Shown here piece after piece: positions 22,633 through 36,082 of a stretch of DNA of 64,000 bases (position 1 is the stretch's first letter; the number at the start of each line of letters is the position of its first letter). Source of the DNA: Quillaja saponaria (taxonomy: Eukaryota; Streptophyta; Magnoliopsida; Fabales; Quillajaceae). The translations under genes were made by a program, and so were the position numbers. Under the pieces are notes generated by a model, which saw nothing but the letters and a program-made list of their open reading frames with translations, was not told the origin of the DNA and searched no databases. Where the stretch lies: contig CM055612.1 in NCBI GenBank assembly GCA_029379385.1, forward strand, positions 15,004,001-15,068,000. Direction: 5' to 3'.

Positions 22633-25600
22633 TTACAACTAAGAATAAATCTAAAACCACACAATTAATACATATATATATATATATATATATATATCTA
22701 TATATACATACCCATATAGCTAGGATTTATTATGTACCACATGTTTTAAAACATGTGATATTTAATTAAGTTTTTTTTTCCTTTTGTTATGTTCTCTTTC
22801 TTGCTTTACTCTCTTTAGCCGAATTTTCCTTTCTTTCTTATTTTGTCTTTTTCTTTCTCTTGGTTGCTTTCATCCTCCACCGACCTTGCTTGTTTCCTTT
22901 TCCCTTGTTCCAGATTTTTCTACACCCATCTTTGCTGACCAAGACATATACTTTCCTCCTTTCCCTTGCTCTTGCTTATTTGGGTTAGTTTTGCACTTGT
23001 TTGAAGTGTGCAAGTCCAGCCCTTCATAGCAGCTCCATCTTTGGATGTTTCAGTCAGTCGTGCGTTTCCTTTTTCCTTTTCCTTCAATTCTTGTTAGCTG
23101 CCTTTCTATTCTTGTTGGGCATTACTTTCAACCTACCCTTTGCTAGCCATGAATAGTCCCTCATTCTTGACTGTGAGTTGCTTCAGTCTTAAGGAAGTCC
23201 AACCTTGTTGTGCCTTGCTTTCTTTTCTTTCTATGTTGAAGTTCAGCTCTATTCTGCCATGATAAATTGCAGCTCTTATAATCAAGCTCTTGCAGCCATT
23301 TCTTTCCTTCTAATTGGTATGTGGGTTTGATTCAATTAGAGCCCCTTTTTATTCTTCTTCTACCCGTTGCAACATTCAGCCTTTGTCTTGGCTTTAGCAA
23401 CTCCATAGTTGCTATGAACAGGAGCAGCAACCTTGTGGCGTGAGTCTTGGCTGGCAGCAACTTTATCATCATATAGGCATTGCAATTGGAGTGGAGTGAG
23501 GGCAGCCACTTGAGAGTTTGGTGTGGGAGGTGAGTTGGCTTTTGAATTAGATACTTGCTTAGTCTAATTACGTTAATTGAAGGAATAGTTAGATGAAGAT
23601 TTTGAGTAGTTACCTATAAGGTGTTAGAATGAAAGCTTAAGAGTGTTGAAACATGGAAGTTTAGTTTAAATCTATGTGGTAAATCAATGTGGATTTATCT
23701 TGGTTCAAGCCTTCATAGTAGCTAAATTAGTTTTAAAGCTAACATGGGAATAAGTTGATATGAGTAAAATTTAAGTCAAGCTTGATGAAAACTAAGTAGT
23801 TAGTTTAAGTGAAATGCAAATAGAATATGAATATGATTGAACTTGAGAAGTTATGTTGAATTATTGGGAGAGGTATATACACATAGGAATGAGAGTTAAG
23901 TGGTTGTTAGTTTAAGTTAAATGCAAATTAGAATATGAATATGATTGAACTTGAGAAGTTATGTTGAATTATTGGGAGAGGTATATACACATAAGAATGA
24001 GAGTTAAGTGGTTGTGAAGGGTAAAGGGTGCAAGGGGTAGATTTTGTAGTTAACAGAAATTCGGTATTTCGAGTGTTTTAGGCTAGAATTAAATTAAGAG
24101 TTAAAAAGATAAAATGTAGCTTATGGTCTTAAAATGTTGTCTTCAAAATTTCGTACCTTGGTTCCAAGTATGTTATGAGTTAGAGCAATTAAACTCCGGC
24201 TAGTTCACGCAGGATTTTTAGTGTCCTATTTTTGGTTCATGTAAGAAATTGAGTGGGTTCAATGCTGATTTCAGGAAAAGTTTCTAAACAAGAAATATAG
24301 TTATACTTTCTATTCATAAACCCAACAAACGGAATTGGATTTTGTTTTTCCTAGAGGAAGTTATGTTCAATTAACTAAGGTAAGGTCAAAACTGTCAAAA
24401 TCCTGCATTTTGTAGAATTTGATGCAACTTCAAAGAATAAACTGTATTGATATAAAAATCTAAAAATTTCAAATGATATACCATTATAGAGCTACATGTT
24501 TCTAGTATTTTATAAATTTTATGAAACTGGATTTTGAATTTCCTAGAAGAAGATATGATTGTTAAAGTGAACATTGGTCCAAACCCTAAGTTTGGACAGT
24601 TTCAACATCTATAACCCACTAGTATTTCTATCCTTTCTAATTGTTTCTTTCTACTCTATGCATTGTCAAGACATCTAAAATGTCTCTTCATTATCAACCT
24701 TACCACATGAAGTACAATTCATACTACTTGACATATATTGGCTTAATCGATAACTTCCATGAAGAAACTTATATAAGTTGATATATAAGCTTAATAATTA
24801 AAATACCATAACAATAATGTTTATAATTGAATATTATTTAGAATTATGAATTTCAGTTCTTGACCCTTCTGTGGGCCTGATGACAAACGTGAGCGCAAGA
24901 GGAAGTGACGAACAAAATTGATGAACCGGCGAGTGGTTAATTGCTGCCTTTAGGGGCTAGATTATTATCTGTATTTGAATATTCGTGATATATAAAAAAT
25001 GAGCAAGTATAGTATTATTTATTTGAAATATGTTTGTTTGATATTGGTTGTGGTTGATAAGGGCCAACAAAGTGAGATTTTTATGAAAAATATTTTTTAT
25101 CTCCGAAATTAAAAAACCAGGTGCACCTAGAATATTCTGATTTAAAATCACGAGATATTCTGATTCTAATAACGTTTGAGTGCTCAGTCCCGGTCGGAGA
25201 TTAATCTGTTGTTCGAAGCGCGTAATTGCCCGATAAGAGATGATACTGTTGTGCGGGGCTGAGTTACTCATTGGCTCATTGTTGCTTTGTATGCTCAGTT
25301 TCCTTTATTTGGAACTATGAGCTTCAGATATTTGAATTGATTGATATATATTTCTTTTTGGTAAAATATATGATTCGTGACTTGATGAAAAACTTCACAT
25401 GTGTGCTTGTATCTTTGAATTTAAACATGAATAATGATACCTAAGATTAAAGGATGACAGATGCTTTGAGTGATGCTAGTACCCTTTGGATACGATTTTT
25501 CACTCACTGAGTCCATAGAACTCACCCCTCTTGTGATTATTTTTTTTAGTAACAGGATCTCAAGGATAGTTGTTACTGATAATGGGCTTTGCTGAGTGTA

Positions 25601-26044
25601 AAGGCAAGGTAATTCCTCAGAATCTCAATCTTGAAGTAAAAAGGGTGAAAAATTTGTAGTCACACTGAAGTTATGGGTGTTTGGTTTTATGTTGTTTACA
25701 GTCTAGTTAATTTTTACTATAATGGGAAATAGAGCAGAGCTTCTTGATTATATTGTCTATGTGAAATTTCATAGTTATTATGCTCTGCTTGTATATAAAC
25801 AGGAATATGTATCGTGTATATTTTGGGCATGTTCCATATTATGTGGAAACATTTGCTGAAATTTTCAGTAAATATTATATATTCAATAACAAGTCTATGT
25901 TTTAAATTTAAGTAAGTGAAGAGTTTCTTGTTTTTTACTATAATTATTTAAGAGTCATGTGTGATTAGTAATGGCAACGTCAGGGTTACGGGTGTTTGGT
26001 TATCCAATCCTCCGGCCAACCATGCCTCCGTGAGGGGGTATGAC
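22323..26044 (+). mobile_element. 5' LTR (copy C) of a truncated chromovirus
   Basis: Starts TGTTATAACCC and ends GGGGGTATGACA. It is followed directly by a tRNA-Met primer site, so it is a 5' LTR rather than a solo LTR. The length of 3.7 kb is the longest intact copy here. It contains two TA microsatellites (about 22,597-22,627 and 22,673-22,697), a pyrimidine-rich section (22,780-23,500) and a 107-bp tandem duplication (23,800-24,014). Sections 24,060-24,680 and 24,850-26,044 align with 55,080-56,090 and with the 3' part of the LTR ending at 57,976. No partner LTR with matching flank (CAAAC) was found downstream. Confidence 0.82.
23800..24014. repeat. Tandem duplication of about 107 bp
   Basis: Two adjacent copies (about 23,800-23,906 and 23,907-24,014) share nearly all bases, each ending GTTAAGTGGTTG. 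Other LTR copies (for example near 55,010-55,060) seem to carry a single version, so the duplication is probably private to this copy. Confidence 0.85.
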
Positions 26045-26046
26045 AA

Positions 26047-26059
26047 GTTGGTATCAGAG
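26047..26059 (+). other. Retrotransposon primer-binding site (tRNA-Met)
   Basis: TTGGTATCAGAGC follows two bases after the LTR end at 26,044. The following leader to about 26,190 aligns with 57,990-58,130 behind the other 5' LTR, confirming that the two elements are of one family. Confidence 0.85.
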
Positions 26060-26189
26060 CATGGTTGAGAAGTCCGTGATTGCAAATGTAGAATGTTGTT
26101 GCCTCGTTTACGTATGTTACCCGGGGCATATGTGGACTTTGTGACTCGTTTCAATTCATCCTAAAACTTCAAGTTGTGATTCTTTAGCA

Positions 26190-28796
26190 TATCATCCTTG
26201 GCCTTATGCTGTAAGGCATGCCTTGAATTGGTTTGCATTGGTGTAGACACAATAACACATAGTTTTCCTGTTGTGAGTGGTCATGATGTGAGTTATGTGA
26301 GATAATAGAACGTTGGCTTCGATCAGTAGTGAATCAAATTTTAGACATCTTTGACGAGAAATTAAGTTGTAGAATCCTGAATAATTTAGTTGAAATCTTA
26401 AATTTCGCAATAGTAGCCTCCGAAAGAGGCAAACCTTTAAGTTTAGTTTAACTAAACAAATAGTTGTTTGTAAAACTTTTACACTTAAGATTTAAATAAG
26501 AATAATGAGGAGCAAAGGAAATAAAGGATCTGCCATATGTCAATTATATAGACTATTGAAGAAACCTACTTCAAACCTATTTATTTTTCGCAGAACGGAT
26601 AGTGAAAACACATATTTACACATGTAGTTCATCCAATTCCCTTCTGAACCTTCTTAAGAAATATGAAAAGTTTCTTTTTCAATGCCTAGTTTGTAGGCTA
26701 ATCCTGATATTGAATATAGAATCTTGGAATCAACACACGTATTGCTTAAAAGAACAAAATCTAAATTATCATAATCTTATGTATGTTAATCGATAAGGCA
26801 CATTGATATTTGTTACTATATGGTTTTAGGAAAAATGTAGCTGTTTAGGATTTCGAGTATAAACTCTATTTAAGATCCGTATACATTCTTGAGGAGTTGG
26901 ATCATTTGTGTATGGTTTAAGGAGATGATTAGGCAGAGGAGTTAGTTAAATAACGTGACATATAAGTAGCAAAAGGTGTACTACAGTGGCGAGTTACACT
27001 AAATTCACATGTTGGTTTGAATTTAACGAAAAATTTCATTGAACGTCTTCTTTCTGGAAGCTCAAATACAGATATAAGACTGGTTGGACAAGAAGTTTAT
27101 TTGCTTTAATAGATTTTTTTGAGATGCTCTAATCCTATTGTCAAATTGTTGCAACAGTATGATAATAGTTGGTGATTAAATAAAGTTCTCTTCCCTAATA
27201 TTAATGATTTATTTGAGACTCAAATTCCTTCCAAGATTCAATGTACATTTGGAATATCACTGATCCCGAATCAGAAATAGTGATGTTCTGATAATTGTTT
27301 TTTGTACTAGATGAAGGTATAATAATTCTGAGTCATTGAATTTATAAAGTTTTGTGGATATTATAGACTTCAAAAGTAAGAAGTAAGAAGTAACATGGGA
27401 AACATTTGTGTTGTCTTGTAAATGTATATATGAAAATAATAATAATAATAATAATAATAAAATAAATAAATAAGCTTTGTGTTAAATTTTTCAAGTATGC
27501 ATTTTTCATAAAGTGTGTGTAAAATTTGAAATTCGTGGGGTTTAATGGGCATGTTTTGAAATCTAATGAAAAATTAAGCTTGAGATTCGTAGAACTTCTT
27601 TCACGAATGTGAGGCTTTCCATTGAGTTCTTATATTCTCATTCAACACAAGTTATATTATTTATTATTAAGAGAAAAAAAATTTCCAGTAACATTGGGTA
27701 TTTGTTAATAAAGTGTTACAATTTGGTATGGCAACATTAGAAAAGTTGACTATAAGTTTGATATAGTGTGAAATTTTAAAAATTAATGAGCAATGATATG
27801 TATGTTGAAAGGTGGTGCTAAGTAGCATAAGTATAGCAGGCATAGAATTAATAAATATTGTGAATTAGAATAATATATATACATATATGATTTTATATGT
27901 ACAATTAGAACGGATACTGAACGCAGACTTAACTAATTGTTATAATCTGATTTAAAATTATGAAATTTGAATATAAAATGTATATGTATACAAGTAATTT
28001 AAAATTGACAAGATTTTGATTTTTGATTTCAAACAATTTTAGTAATAAATGAAGCGATGTCCTTCCTAATGGAATAACATAATTTTGATTACATATTTCG
28101 TATTCTCTTTTCTTTTCTTAATTGAAAGAACAATTGGAAAATAATAATAATAATAATAAAACAGCAAGTAATAAACCAATAGAGATGGGTACAAGGTAAT
28201 TCAACATTTTGTTCCTTTGGGTCTATCGTTGAATAAACTACGTTGCTAATATCAATTTATTCATGAAAAAACTAATTACTATGTGAACCAGTATAGGTTT
28301 TAGTTATAGTCAATGGGGCCACAAAGATTTATTAAAGCCATTTAATTATTCCCAAGGGATAAAAACGACTAATTGTTTTTAATATGGGAGCAAGAAAAAA
28401 CATGATCCAATATGATTGAGGTTTGGGAAGAATTGTTTCTTATAAAACTTGGCATGTATCTACTCTAATTTTCTTCTTTTCCTTCAATTCTCCTCAATCT
28501 CTTTCTCACTGTATGAGAGAGTATCCGAATAGATAGACAACGTAGCAATAAATGAACGTCATCATCTTATACATCAGCCATAATAACTGTTGTGTTCATT
28601 GCAGTATATATGTGTCCTTGGTGTTTGGATGTTGGGATCCTGAAACTGAGGATATTAGCGCATTGGCGAGGAATCAACACAACCCACAAACTGATATGGC
28701 AAGTTCTGAGTCTGAGGAAGTCCAATAAATTAGTGATAATGGTAATAATGAAGAGCTTGGAGGTAACCAAAAGGTTGGTGAATTACATGGCAATAA
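26190..28796. other. Unassigned sequence after the chromovirus leader
   Basis: Similarity to the 58-kb element ends near 26,190, and no gag or pol can be read. The stretch is AT-rich with an AAT microsatellite at about 27,436-27,461 and another near 28,141-28,158. The open frames present are short and show no domain. It is probably the decayed or replaced interior of element C plus older intergenic DNA. Confidence 0.4.
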
Positions 28797-30218
28797 CACT
28801 ACAAGAAAATAGGGGATGACAAAATTCCGTCTATGATATTCAGAACACTGTCTCTAATACTTACTAGAGTTGAGCTCCCGTCTTAGATATGTTTGTGTCT
28901 GAAAACTTGTCGCTGATAGTTTATTAGAAATGCAAAGGCCTGTCTTGTAAAATCCGACTATTAGAGACAGAAAGAGTCGTATATGATAATCCTAATGCCT
29001 ATTTTTTAATGTTTGTCTGTAATGTTATTGTCACGTGGTATAATTATGACAGACGTGATTGCTGTCTTCATTAGTCTTTATGTCATCTATGGTGTTTTAA
29101 TTGTTAAAGACAGATTTCTTAGTTTCTGAAAAACTAACATACTTTTTAACATTTTTTTTTCAATTTTTAAATTCCAATTAAAACTATTACATAAGCAAAT
29201 AATTTTGAAACCTATATAACACAAATTTTATAACAAAAGTACTATACTAGTTTATAACATCACTCAATTAAATTTAACGTTTCATAACATCACTCCAAAA
29301 TAAATACAAAATCATAACATCATTTCAATATACAAAATTCAAAACACCACTCCAAAATAAAGTAGTTCATAACATACTTCAACATACAAGATTCATAATA
29401 CAACAAGCATATTTATCGAGACTAATGACGGGTCATTAATGTTGGTGTCATCCTGACCGATACTTAAATCATTATGTCCACTAGCCAATGTAGAAGCATT
29501 TTCTTAAAAAAATTGAAAACGAAAATTTCAGTTAGATATTACTCATAGAAATTACTTAAGTTTGAGATAATCTAGCCAAAAGAAATTCTAGAAAATAAGC
29601 ACGTAAGCACTTTCCAACCTTAATTTATTGAATTGGAAAAGATAAAGATGTTAATATCAAGGTCAAAGAGTGAATCAATAGTTGGTTGTAATGACACATT
29701 CTTTTGTATTTATGCATGACATTATATTGTTTAGGCATTTTGTACAAGATGCAAATGCAGAGGAGGAAGATATTTCAAAAAAATAATATTATAGTAGTTG
29801 TATCTGCATCTTGTAGAAGCCACTAAGATAAATACAGACGCAGATAAATTAGCAGAGAATGACGTTAATTCAAAATAGTTGCGTCTGTACATATGTAGAC
29901 GCAAATAAGTGAAAGGCAAACACTATTAAGTTTGGCTGAAAATGGCGCCTATAAAAGATAATTAATGTCTACAACGACAGACACTTATTTGAAATGGCAA
30001 ATGCATATCCAATTGTGGAATATTGACACCAAAATGCATCTATTTTTGTGTTTACATGATAAGTATCAATGTCTAAAATATTATTATTTGTTGAACTATT
30101 TGTGTTTATGTTTTTGAAAATGCAGATAATTAATTGGTTGATGCAGATAATCAATTGACAGCATCTACATTTTGAGTCTATTTTGTTGCAGACGCATGTA
30201 TGATAATTTCTTATAGTG
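28797..30218. mobile_element. CACTA-like (EnSpm) non-autonomous DNA transposon
   Basis: The left end CACTACAAGAAAA and right end ATTTCTTATAGTG (reverse complement CACTATAAGAAAT) form near-matching CACTA termini 1.42 kb apart. Short subterminal motifs around GCAGACGCA/TGCGTCTG recur in both orientations between about 29,750 and 30,200, as in plant CACTA elements. The 3-bp flanks (TAA and TAC) match in two of three bases. No transposase can be read, so it would depend on an autonomous partner. Confidence 0.65.
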
Positions 30219-30902
30219 TACATGATTATCTTTAATTACTATTTTACTTCAAATAGACTATTATTTTTTGTTTTTCTAATTTTTTTTTCATTTTAATATC
30301 AATAAGATTGTAATTGTATTAGAACTATTGATTTTTTATTTACTAATTCTTCTCAATATAAAAGTGGCTTTTTTCCCCTTAAATATCCTTATGAGTTGTT
30401 ATTATTGCATAGTTACTTTTAGTTGCTATTTTACTTCAAATAGACTATTATAATTTTTTTTTCTTATTAATTAAGAATGAATTTCTCAAATTTTTTTTTT
30501 TTTTAATAAGTCCCTAATAATAATAATTTTTTAATTCTTCTCATATTTATGAATTAAAATTTAAAAAAGAGATTATGAATTAAAAGAAATATTAAGAGTA
30601 TAATTTTCAAGATTGTAATATTAGTTTTTTTAAATTTAATTCATTAAAATAATTATAATTTATTAATAATTATGTGTCAATAGTAGTTAAAATTGAATTT
30701 CTCAATTTTTTTATTTAATAAGTTTCTAATAATTGTAATGGTTTTTTAGTTCTTCTCAAATTTTTAAATATTTAAAAAAGAACAAATAACATATGAACTA
30801 AAAAAATATTAAGGGTATAGTTTCCATAATTATATTATTGTAGTTTTAACTTTTAATTCTTTATCCATCTTAAGGAAAAACAAATAATTATAAAAATGTT
30901 TT
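30219..30902. other. AT-rich spacer, no gene seen
   Basis: Low-complexity AT-rich sequence with T and A runs. Nothing coding. The last five bases (GTTTT) are the left target duplication of the following LTR. Confidence 0.5.
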
Positions 30903-33900
30903 TGTCATATCCCTCAAGGAGGCATGACTGACCAGAAGATTAGATAACTAAACCTCTGTATCCCTGATTTTACCACAACTAAATACATATGACTATTGAC
31001 TAAACTAAAGAATAAAAATAAATTTTATAAAATATATAAGTTAACTTAAACACTAAAATAAATAATAACTTACTAAATTTTTGTCAAAGATTCATACAAA
31101 ATGGAACATGACTCAAAATATAAACAAGTACACCTATTTTCACACAACAACGACACAAAGATAATAAGGAGCTAGGCCCCACCCACAATATAAACAAGAC
31201 AAATAGCTAGACTATTACATCATACAAAATTAGACACTCCATGATTCTAGTGTGACTGTAAACTTTTACCCTTGACTTCAAGTTTGAGATCCTAGAAAAT
31301 ACCTTGTCGTACTTTATTGGCAGCTCATGAGCTCAGCGATGCTATACCCTGAACTCCTATTACTTAAAGAATTTGACAAAGAAGTAGTGAGTCTTACAAA
31401 CTCCGTGAGTGGAAAAAGTACCCAAAAGGTATTAGCATCACTCAACACAAGTATAAAACATATATAGTCAATTAATATCATGTAACAATGTTCATGTCTT
31501 AATTCAAAATACATGTCGCATTTGTAATAATCATACTTTCACAACTCACACGAACCCAAAAAGGGCACTTTCATAATTCCTAGTTATCAACGTCGGATTC
31601 TAAGGCTTATAGAATTCTCATACTTGGAAATAAATTATAAAACTTTCCAGTCTATCTTATCAAGGTGTTAGGAACATTTCTTCTATAGCACTCTACTCCT
31701 AATTCATCCGTTAAGACCCCCTAACATTAGTTTTACCAAAACAAGTACCGTTAGGACCCGAAAAGGATAGTCATGAATTCCAATACCTCCAAAATACACA
31801 CAATATGAAATTAAGACCTGCATCACTCCAGATTTATCCTTTAATATGTTAGGAACAACTTTTATTTAGAGGTCTTATGCTAATTCTAACCACAACCCTC
31901 GACAAAGTCCTTTGGACTAACTAAAGCTCACTAAAAATCCTACATGGACCTAGCCGCAGTTCAATAGCTCTAACAATAAATATACATAGAACCAGGTTAT
32001 GAAATTTTCCAAGTATCATCTTAAGGCCCGAAGTTACACTTTCTCTTTAGAATTCTTAATTTAATTCAGCCTATAGAACACCTGAAATATCCAATTTCTC
32101 TAACCTATGAAATCTGACCCTGTTTCCTTTGAATAACCAATTAACTCCCATTTTCAATACTTTATCTAACTAACAACTAACTTGATTAATTTAAGGTTTT
32201 ATAGCAAAAGAATATCCTACCCTGAATGACTTTGCAACCAAAACACTTAAAGGCCTATTTCCCTTTCACTAAACAAGTAACATTTAAAGTTAAGAGTAGC
32301 TTGCATATAGAAGGTTCTTCTATATGGGCATGTGATTGCTAACTATTATTTTAGAGGTAGTCAGACAAGAACATTCAAATTAAATCATAGGTTGGCTAGA
32401 TTCGTTGGTGCTTAATATGGCTACAATCCAAATATTGGATTACCTACGAGTTGCATGATAAAGCATTATGGATCATAGGTTGATAAGGACATTAGCATAT
32501 TTTAAGTGGGGAAGAATGTCATAGCTATAAGGTAAACCTATAAAAGGCCTAGGCCTAACTTAGTGTTGTTGGAGAATGAACTTGACAATTAATTATGCCT
32601 TTGCTGGAAGAAAAGAAAGGTTAAGCAAATTCAACCTTATGGTATATGGAAGTTTCTGAATATACTTTTTGTGCTTCTAATATTTTGATGTAAATTTATT
32701 TATAAATGTTGTGTTTTTTGTTAAGATAAAAACAAATAGAAAATTGATGTAAACTTAGAAAAGACATTTGTTTCTCAATTCTTCTAATTTCGACACCTAA
32801 ATAGTCTTGGATTTGATACTAGTCCAACTAAGGCAACCTAAGCTAAGATCTGATTGTAAAGTTCAACACATCTATATGTAATGACTGCACTGTAACAAAG
32901 AGGGGATGGATAGAGAGTCAAGAAAAATTCATCTAAGGGAACTTCTTGTTTAAGCCTCCTTGGAGTGCTCCGGGTGCCTATCATAGGTAGTACAATTGTT
33001 CAAGCTACCAGGCTATTGGCTTTTAGTAATCTTATTTCGATTATTACTAGATCAATGCCCCAAGAAGCTATAGAATCTGGAGTAGATGTCTTAACCACAG
33101 AGATTAACAAAATGATAGAACACCATCTTCCACTTAGATGAATAGAATGATAACTCTGATACATGTATGGTTGTGCTTTCTAAAGCTGAATAGAATGGGC
33201 ATAATCGTAAAACACAACCAATGTACATGTGGAAGGAAAACATTTAACAAAATAGACGATTTATTATTTAACAACATGGCACATGCCTATAAGGGAATTC
33301 CTTTGTTCACTATGTCATCAAGATATAAAAGGAACTGTAGATGTTAGGGATGCAGATTTCTTAGTGAAGTCTTAAGAGATATTAAAAACAGAAAAAAAGA
33401 AAATGAGTAAAGAAAAATACTTAGAGACACACTTACGGCTGGCCAAGAACAGGGCACCATAAGCTTGCTTGATTGCAGCTCCAAATCCTTCAGGCTCCAC
33501 TAAACAAGAAGCAAAAAGGGAGGAAAGCTGAAAAACAGAGACAAACCGTGGAGGGCAGCTATACACAATTGCCATTCGATTTAAGGGGAAGGAAGAAGCT
33601 GCTTTGTTGATGGCTGTTACCTAAGAACAAAAATGGTAAAGCTCTTGGCTGGAAGGGAAAAAAAAAAAGACAAAGCCCGCCACATAACATAACTAGTGAA
33701 GAGGTGAGATTCACGGCTGCAGAAGGAGGGGGTTCCACAACCAATAATAGGGAGGAAGAAACTAGACCCACCAAGAAACGAAAAAGAAAAAAGAAATGAA
33801 AAACTAAGTCGGTTGCAAAACTGCCAATCAACTTGAGTCACGCCAAAGAGTCTGATAGCAGAGGGAAGGACAAGCTGTTCACGATAAGAGGAAAGAAGCT

Positions 33901-34445
33901 AACAAGAGTTGGCTGCTATAGAGGCTTCACAGCAAAGCAAGGAGGCCAAAGAGCTCCATGGCAGGACCAAAGAAAAGAAAAACAAAGTTTTTTTTTTTTT
34001 TTTTTTCCTCTTGAACTTTCAGGAAGCTGAGAAAGATCAAAGAATGAAAGGCAGTGGAGGAAGAAATAGAAAGGGAAGGGTACCGGCCACAAAGAAAAAG
34101 ACTTAGTAATAAAATAATATATTATAATGCACATATGGTAAATTATGGCTCTAATTTATCTATAGTTATATATATATATATATATACTCAATTATTGTTT
34201 TATAATTCATTATATTCATAACAAATTTTATTTACCCATACACTTTAAATGTAATGAATTTCAAGTCCAAGTCAATCTATAATACATTTTCTAATTTTAT
34301 GTATTTGTTTGTGTGTATGTGTGTATATATATATATATTAATATTTATTCACTTTAAACCTAATTTGCCTAAAAATTTATTGGCCTAGTCACACAGGTTA
34401 CATACGAACATTTATAAACATATATTAAATTATCGGGGTATCACA
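30903..34445 (-). mobile_element. Solo long LTR (copy D)
   Basis: Runs from TGTCATATCCC to GGGGTATCACA, so it is a minus-strand LTR of 3,543 bp. A perfect 5-bp target duplication, GTTTT, lies at 30,898-30,902 and 34,446-34,450. No internal region or primer site accompanies it. Its start on the minus strand (TGTGATACCCCG) is diverged from but related to TGTTATAACCCG of other copies. Open frames at 33,372-34,134 come from the pyrimidine-rich part of the LTR and are not genes. Confidence 0.9.
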
Positions 34446-34450
34446 GTTTT

Positions 34451-36082
34451 ACAGGAAGAAAATTTAATTTGTTAAATACTTTAATGAGTTTTTATTATTA
34501 CATACATATTTTTTAGTTGTTATTTTACTTCAAATAAATTATTATTTTATTTTTCAATATTAATAGGATTATAATTGTTTTATGAATATTAATTTTTGTT
34601 ATGAATAAAAAAAAAATTATGAGTATCAATTTTTAAAAAAAGAAGAAGTTATATGTCTACATTATAAATTAAATTTTTATTAGATTTATCTATTTATTTA
34701 ATGACATTAACATGAATTGTTTTTTTATTAACTATAATTTTTTGAATCGTGCATCAATTATTGATGAATAAAGATATATTATAAACACAATTTAGGCGTA
34801 ACACGTGTGATACAAAACTAGTTTTTTAAAATGGGTTAGAGAAGTGATGAGGGGATGTTTAGGCAAAACATGCTAAAGGTGGGTTTGACTTTCAAACGTA
34901 ATGACAATTAGTTATATATTTCCTATGTGTTCTGTGATTTTATTTTAAATAAGGTCCTAGTCAAAGTTAAGAAGCTGCTAAAAATATTGACAGCAAAGAA
35001 ATATTATAAAACTAAGTATGGGTGATTTTAATTGATAGTAGAATTATTTAACCTTTTTTTCTGAAAATAATTAGCAAATGTAGCTTGTGTAATTGGCTAG
35101 TACGTATAAATCAGAAATTGACCATACTCTCATTTCAGTAAAACAATACTCTTTATATTGAACTTCAAAGCAATGTTAATATGAAGTCAAATAAACAAAT
35201 CGAGATTTCTTCCAGTGCAATTTGCACTTGTAGGAATTATAACAACCATAATCATAATTTATATATTTTTTATGACAAGTCACAATAATTTTTTTTCATG
35301 TGATAACGTTATTATCGTCGTCTCAATTTTTGTTAATTAAATTTGAGCGATCCATCAATAACTTATTTTATACTGGTCAAAATAACAATTCTAATTATAT
35401 TATTATGCTAATCAAAACAAATTCAATAGTAAAATATATAATTTTTTTTTTTTTGTGTGTGAAGAGAGTTAGAGAAGAAAATTCAATAATTTCAGGATAT
35501 AAAGGAATTGAACTAAAAGCTATACATTTAAATAAATGTTTTGTAAAAAGTATTTAGATAAAAAATATTGTATTATATTCACACTTTAAATAAAGTTAAG
35601 TGGGAGGGTTCCAAGATTTTCCATAGCTTTCTATTATGCTAGAAAAGTGAGATGTGGGCGAATGTGGCCCAACCAAACTTGACCAAAGTTTTTCGATAAA
35701 AACGAAAGGCGTTATAAATTCAAAGTTTAGTTAAAAGACTGGAAATGTGCATCAAAATTATGGTGTGTTATGACAAAAAGTCAAAACATTATAGTCTATC
35801 ACTTATAAAAATAATTGCAAACAAAATTCAGAGTTTGTCCGTCGCATACGACAACACTTAGCACTACCCCATTCTCTTCGAGTCTCTTTCTTAACCGGAC
35901 GGGCACCAGCGGGAAGGGAAACCGTTGAGGCCGTGTTTGATTGGAGTATACATACACATAATGGAAATCGGACCGGGGTGATGGAGAACAAGTCGACTCG
36001 TTACTGAGACGACTCGGACTCGGAGGGATCGGCTTGGGCGACGAGTCCCTTTCGAGAATACACATAATAGAAGCCCGTGGTG
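34451..36082. other. Intergenic region and probable 5' UTR of the GT64 gene
   Basis: 34,451-35,800 is AT-rich with no gene. From about 35,820 the base composition becomes clearly richer in G and C, ahead of the ATG at 36,083, as expected for the transcription start region and 5' UTR of the following gene. I could not fix a TATA box. Confidence 0.4.

Noticed and set aside
22595..22700. TA-rich runs as promoters or origins
   Set aside because: They are simple TA microsatellites inside an LTR without a gene downstream.
28592..28819. 75-residue open frame ending in the CACTA-like terminus
   Set aside because: It crosses the transposon boundary and shows no recognisable domain. Not a gene.
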